Assembly: GCF_947241705.1 (NCBI RefSeq)
Contig: NC_079259.1
Coordinates: forward strand, 558,001-622,000
DNA from: Saccharomyces mikatae IFO 1815
Taxonomy: Eukaryota > Ascomycota > Saccharomycetes > Saccharomycetales > Saccharomycetaceae
DNA length: 64,000 nt
Reading direction: 5' to 3'
In this document: one piece after another, positions 63,365 through 64,000 of the stretch
Position numbering within the stretch: position 1 is the stretch's first letter
Layout: every line of letters starts with the position of its first letter
Translations under genes and position numbers: made by a program
Notes under the pieces: generated by a model
Database searches by the model: none
Seen by the model: the letters and a program-made list of their open reading frames with translations, nothing else
Told to the model about the DNA's origin: nothing

Positions 63365-64000
63365 ATGTCAAGTCCCTCCAAACCCACATCACCCTTCGTG
63401 GATGATACTGAGCATGGGCCAGGATCAGGATCAGGATCAGGATCTAACGGTCTCTCGTCCATGTCACCTTTTGACGATAGTTTTCAATTTGAAAGGCCCA
63501 GCAATGCACATGGGAATATTGAAATAGCTAAAACTGGCGGTTCCGTTTTAAAGCGACAATCTAAGCCAATGAAAGACATTAGCACACCCGATTTATCAAA
63601 AGTTACTTTTGATGGAATCGATGATTATAGTAACGATAATGATATTGATGACGACGATGAATTCAATGGTAAAAAAGCCGAGATACATGAACACGAAAAT
63701 GAGGTGTACGATGATCTTCATTCATTTCAGGCAACACCTATGCCTAACACAGGAGGTTTTGATGATATTGAATTGGATAACAATGATAGCAGTAACATTG
63801 ATTTGCAAGCAGATCATAAATTGAAAAGGGTACGTTTTGGTACAAGAAGAAACAGGTCAGGTAAAATGGATATAAATAGGTCAAAAACCTTAAAATGGGC
63901 CAAAAAGAACTTCCATAATGCCATTGATGAATTCAGTACTAAGGAAGATAGCATTGAAAATTCGGCTTTGCAGAATAGGTCTGATGAATTGAGAACTGTA
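63365..64000 (+). CDS. DNF2: P4-ATPase flippase, N-terminal part (cut by window end)
   Basis: The first 212 codons from ATG 63365 (MSSPSKPTSPFVDDTEHGPG) match the cytosolic N-terminus of Dnf2, a plasma-membrane phospholipid flippase of about 1612 residues. No membrane helix or catalytic DKTGT is reached before the window ends. The segment is Ser/Asp/Asn-rich. A GSGSGSGS tract from a 6-bp tandem repeat (63421-63444) occurs near residue 20. A basic patch (KLKRVRFGTRRNRSGK) lies near residue 155. Its paralog Dnf1 has a related N-terminus, but synteny favours DNF2. Confidence 0.93.
   Translation, partial: MSSPSKPTSPFVDDTEHGPGSGSGSGSNGLSSMSPFDDSFQFERPSNAHGNIEIAKTGGSVLKRQSKPMKDISTPDLSKVTFDGIDDYSNDNDIDDDDEFNGKKAEIHEHENEVYDDLHSFQATPMPNTGGFDDIELDNNDSSNIDLQADHKLKRVRFGTRRNRSGKMDINRSKTLKWAKKNFHNAIDEFSTKEDSIENSALQNRSDELRTV

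Overview
This window is a gene-dense stretch of a budding-yeast chromosome. Gene content, order and orientation match the right arm of Saccharomyces cerevisiae chromosome IV from TGL2 (YDR058C) to DNF2 (YDR093W), with no break in synteny that I can see. Introns are few and short (UBC5, RPS13, UBC13), with GTATGT donors and TACTAAC branch points. Against the S288C proteins as I remember them, many products differ by a few percent and several low-complexity regions differ in length (SNF11, SED1, PDC2, DOS2). That points to a close relative such as S. paradoxus, or a divergent strain, rather than S288C. I could not run an alignment, so the species call is an inference.

Layout, left to right. 0-13 kb: TGL2 lipase, a tRNA-Arg/tRNA-Asp pair, UBC5, MAK21, the ABC-type ATPase YDR061W, LCB2, AIM7, RPS13. 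13-26 kb: RRG1, RTR2, OCA6, DOS2, DOA4, an unrecognised small membrane-protein ORF, FMP16, PAA1, IPT1, SNF11. 26-36 kb: TPS2, PPH3, RAD55, SED1 with a long structured upstream region, SHU2, PET100, TFB5. 36-52 kb: VPS41, PDC2, STN1, RRP8, TVP23, AFR1, SSS1, RRP1, SLU7. 52-64 kb: tRNA-Arg(ACG) with old Ty1/Ty2-type delta LTR remains upstream of it, VTC5, YDR090C, RLI1, UBC13, and the first 212 codons of DNF2.

Functional threads. Ribosome production and recycling recur (MAK21, RRP1, RRP8, RPS13, RLI1); three of these have adjacent PAC and RRPE promoter elements, and RLI1 has a weaker version. Sphingolipid synthesis is represented by its first enzyme (LCB2) and its last (IPT1). Genome maintenance is represented by PPH3, RAD55, SHU2, STN1, TFB5 and UBC13. 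Ubiquitin handling is represented by UBC5, DOA4 and UBC13. These genes are not operons; each has its own promoter.

I found no clearly new multi-gene system. The observations most worth a second look are: a 64-codon single-pass membrane ORF between FMP16 and DOA4; an ATG-less 69-codon open frame just after LCB2; two successive open frames between RLI1 and UBC13, one resembling an F-box, that look like a decayed gene; a repeated CArG-containing module upstream of SED1; a short uORF overlapping the RAD55 start; and the transposase-derived PDC2 with its third catalytic acid replaced by Asn.
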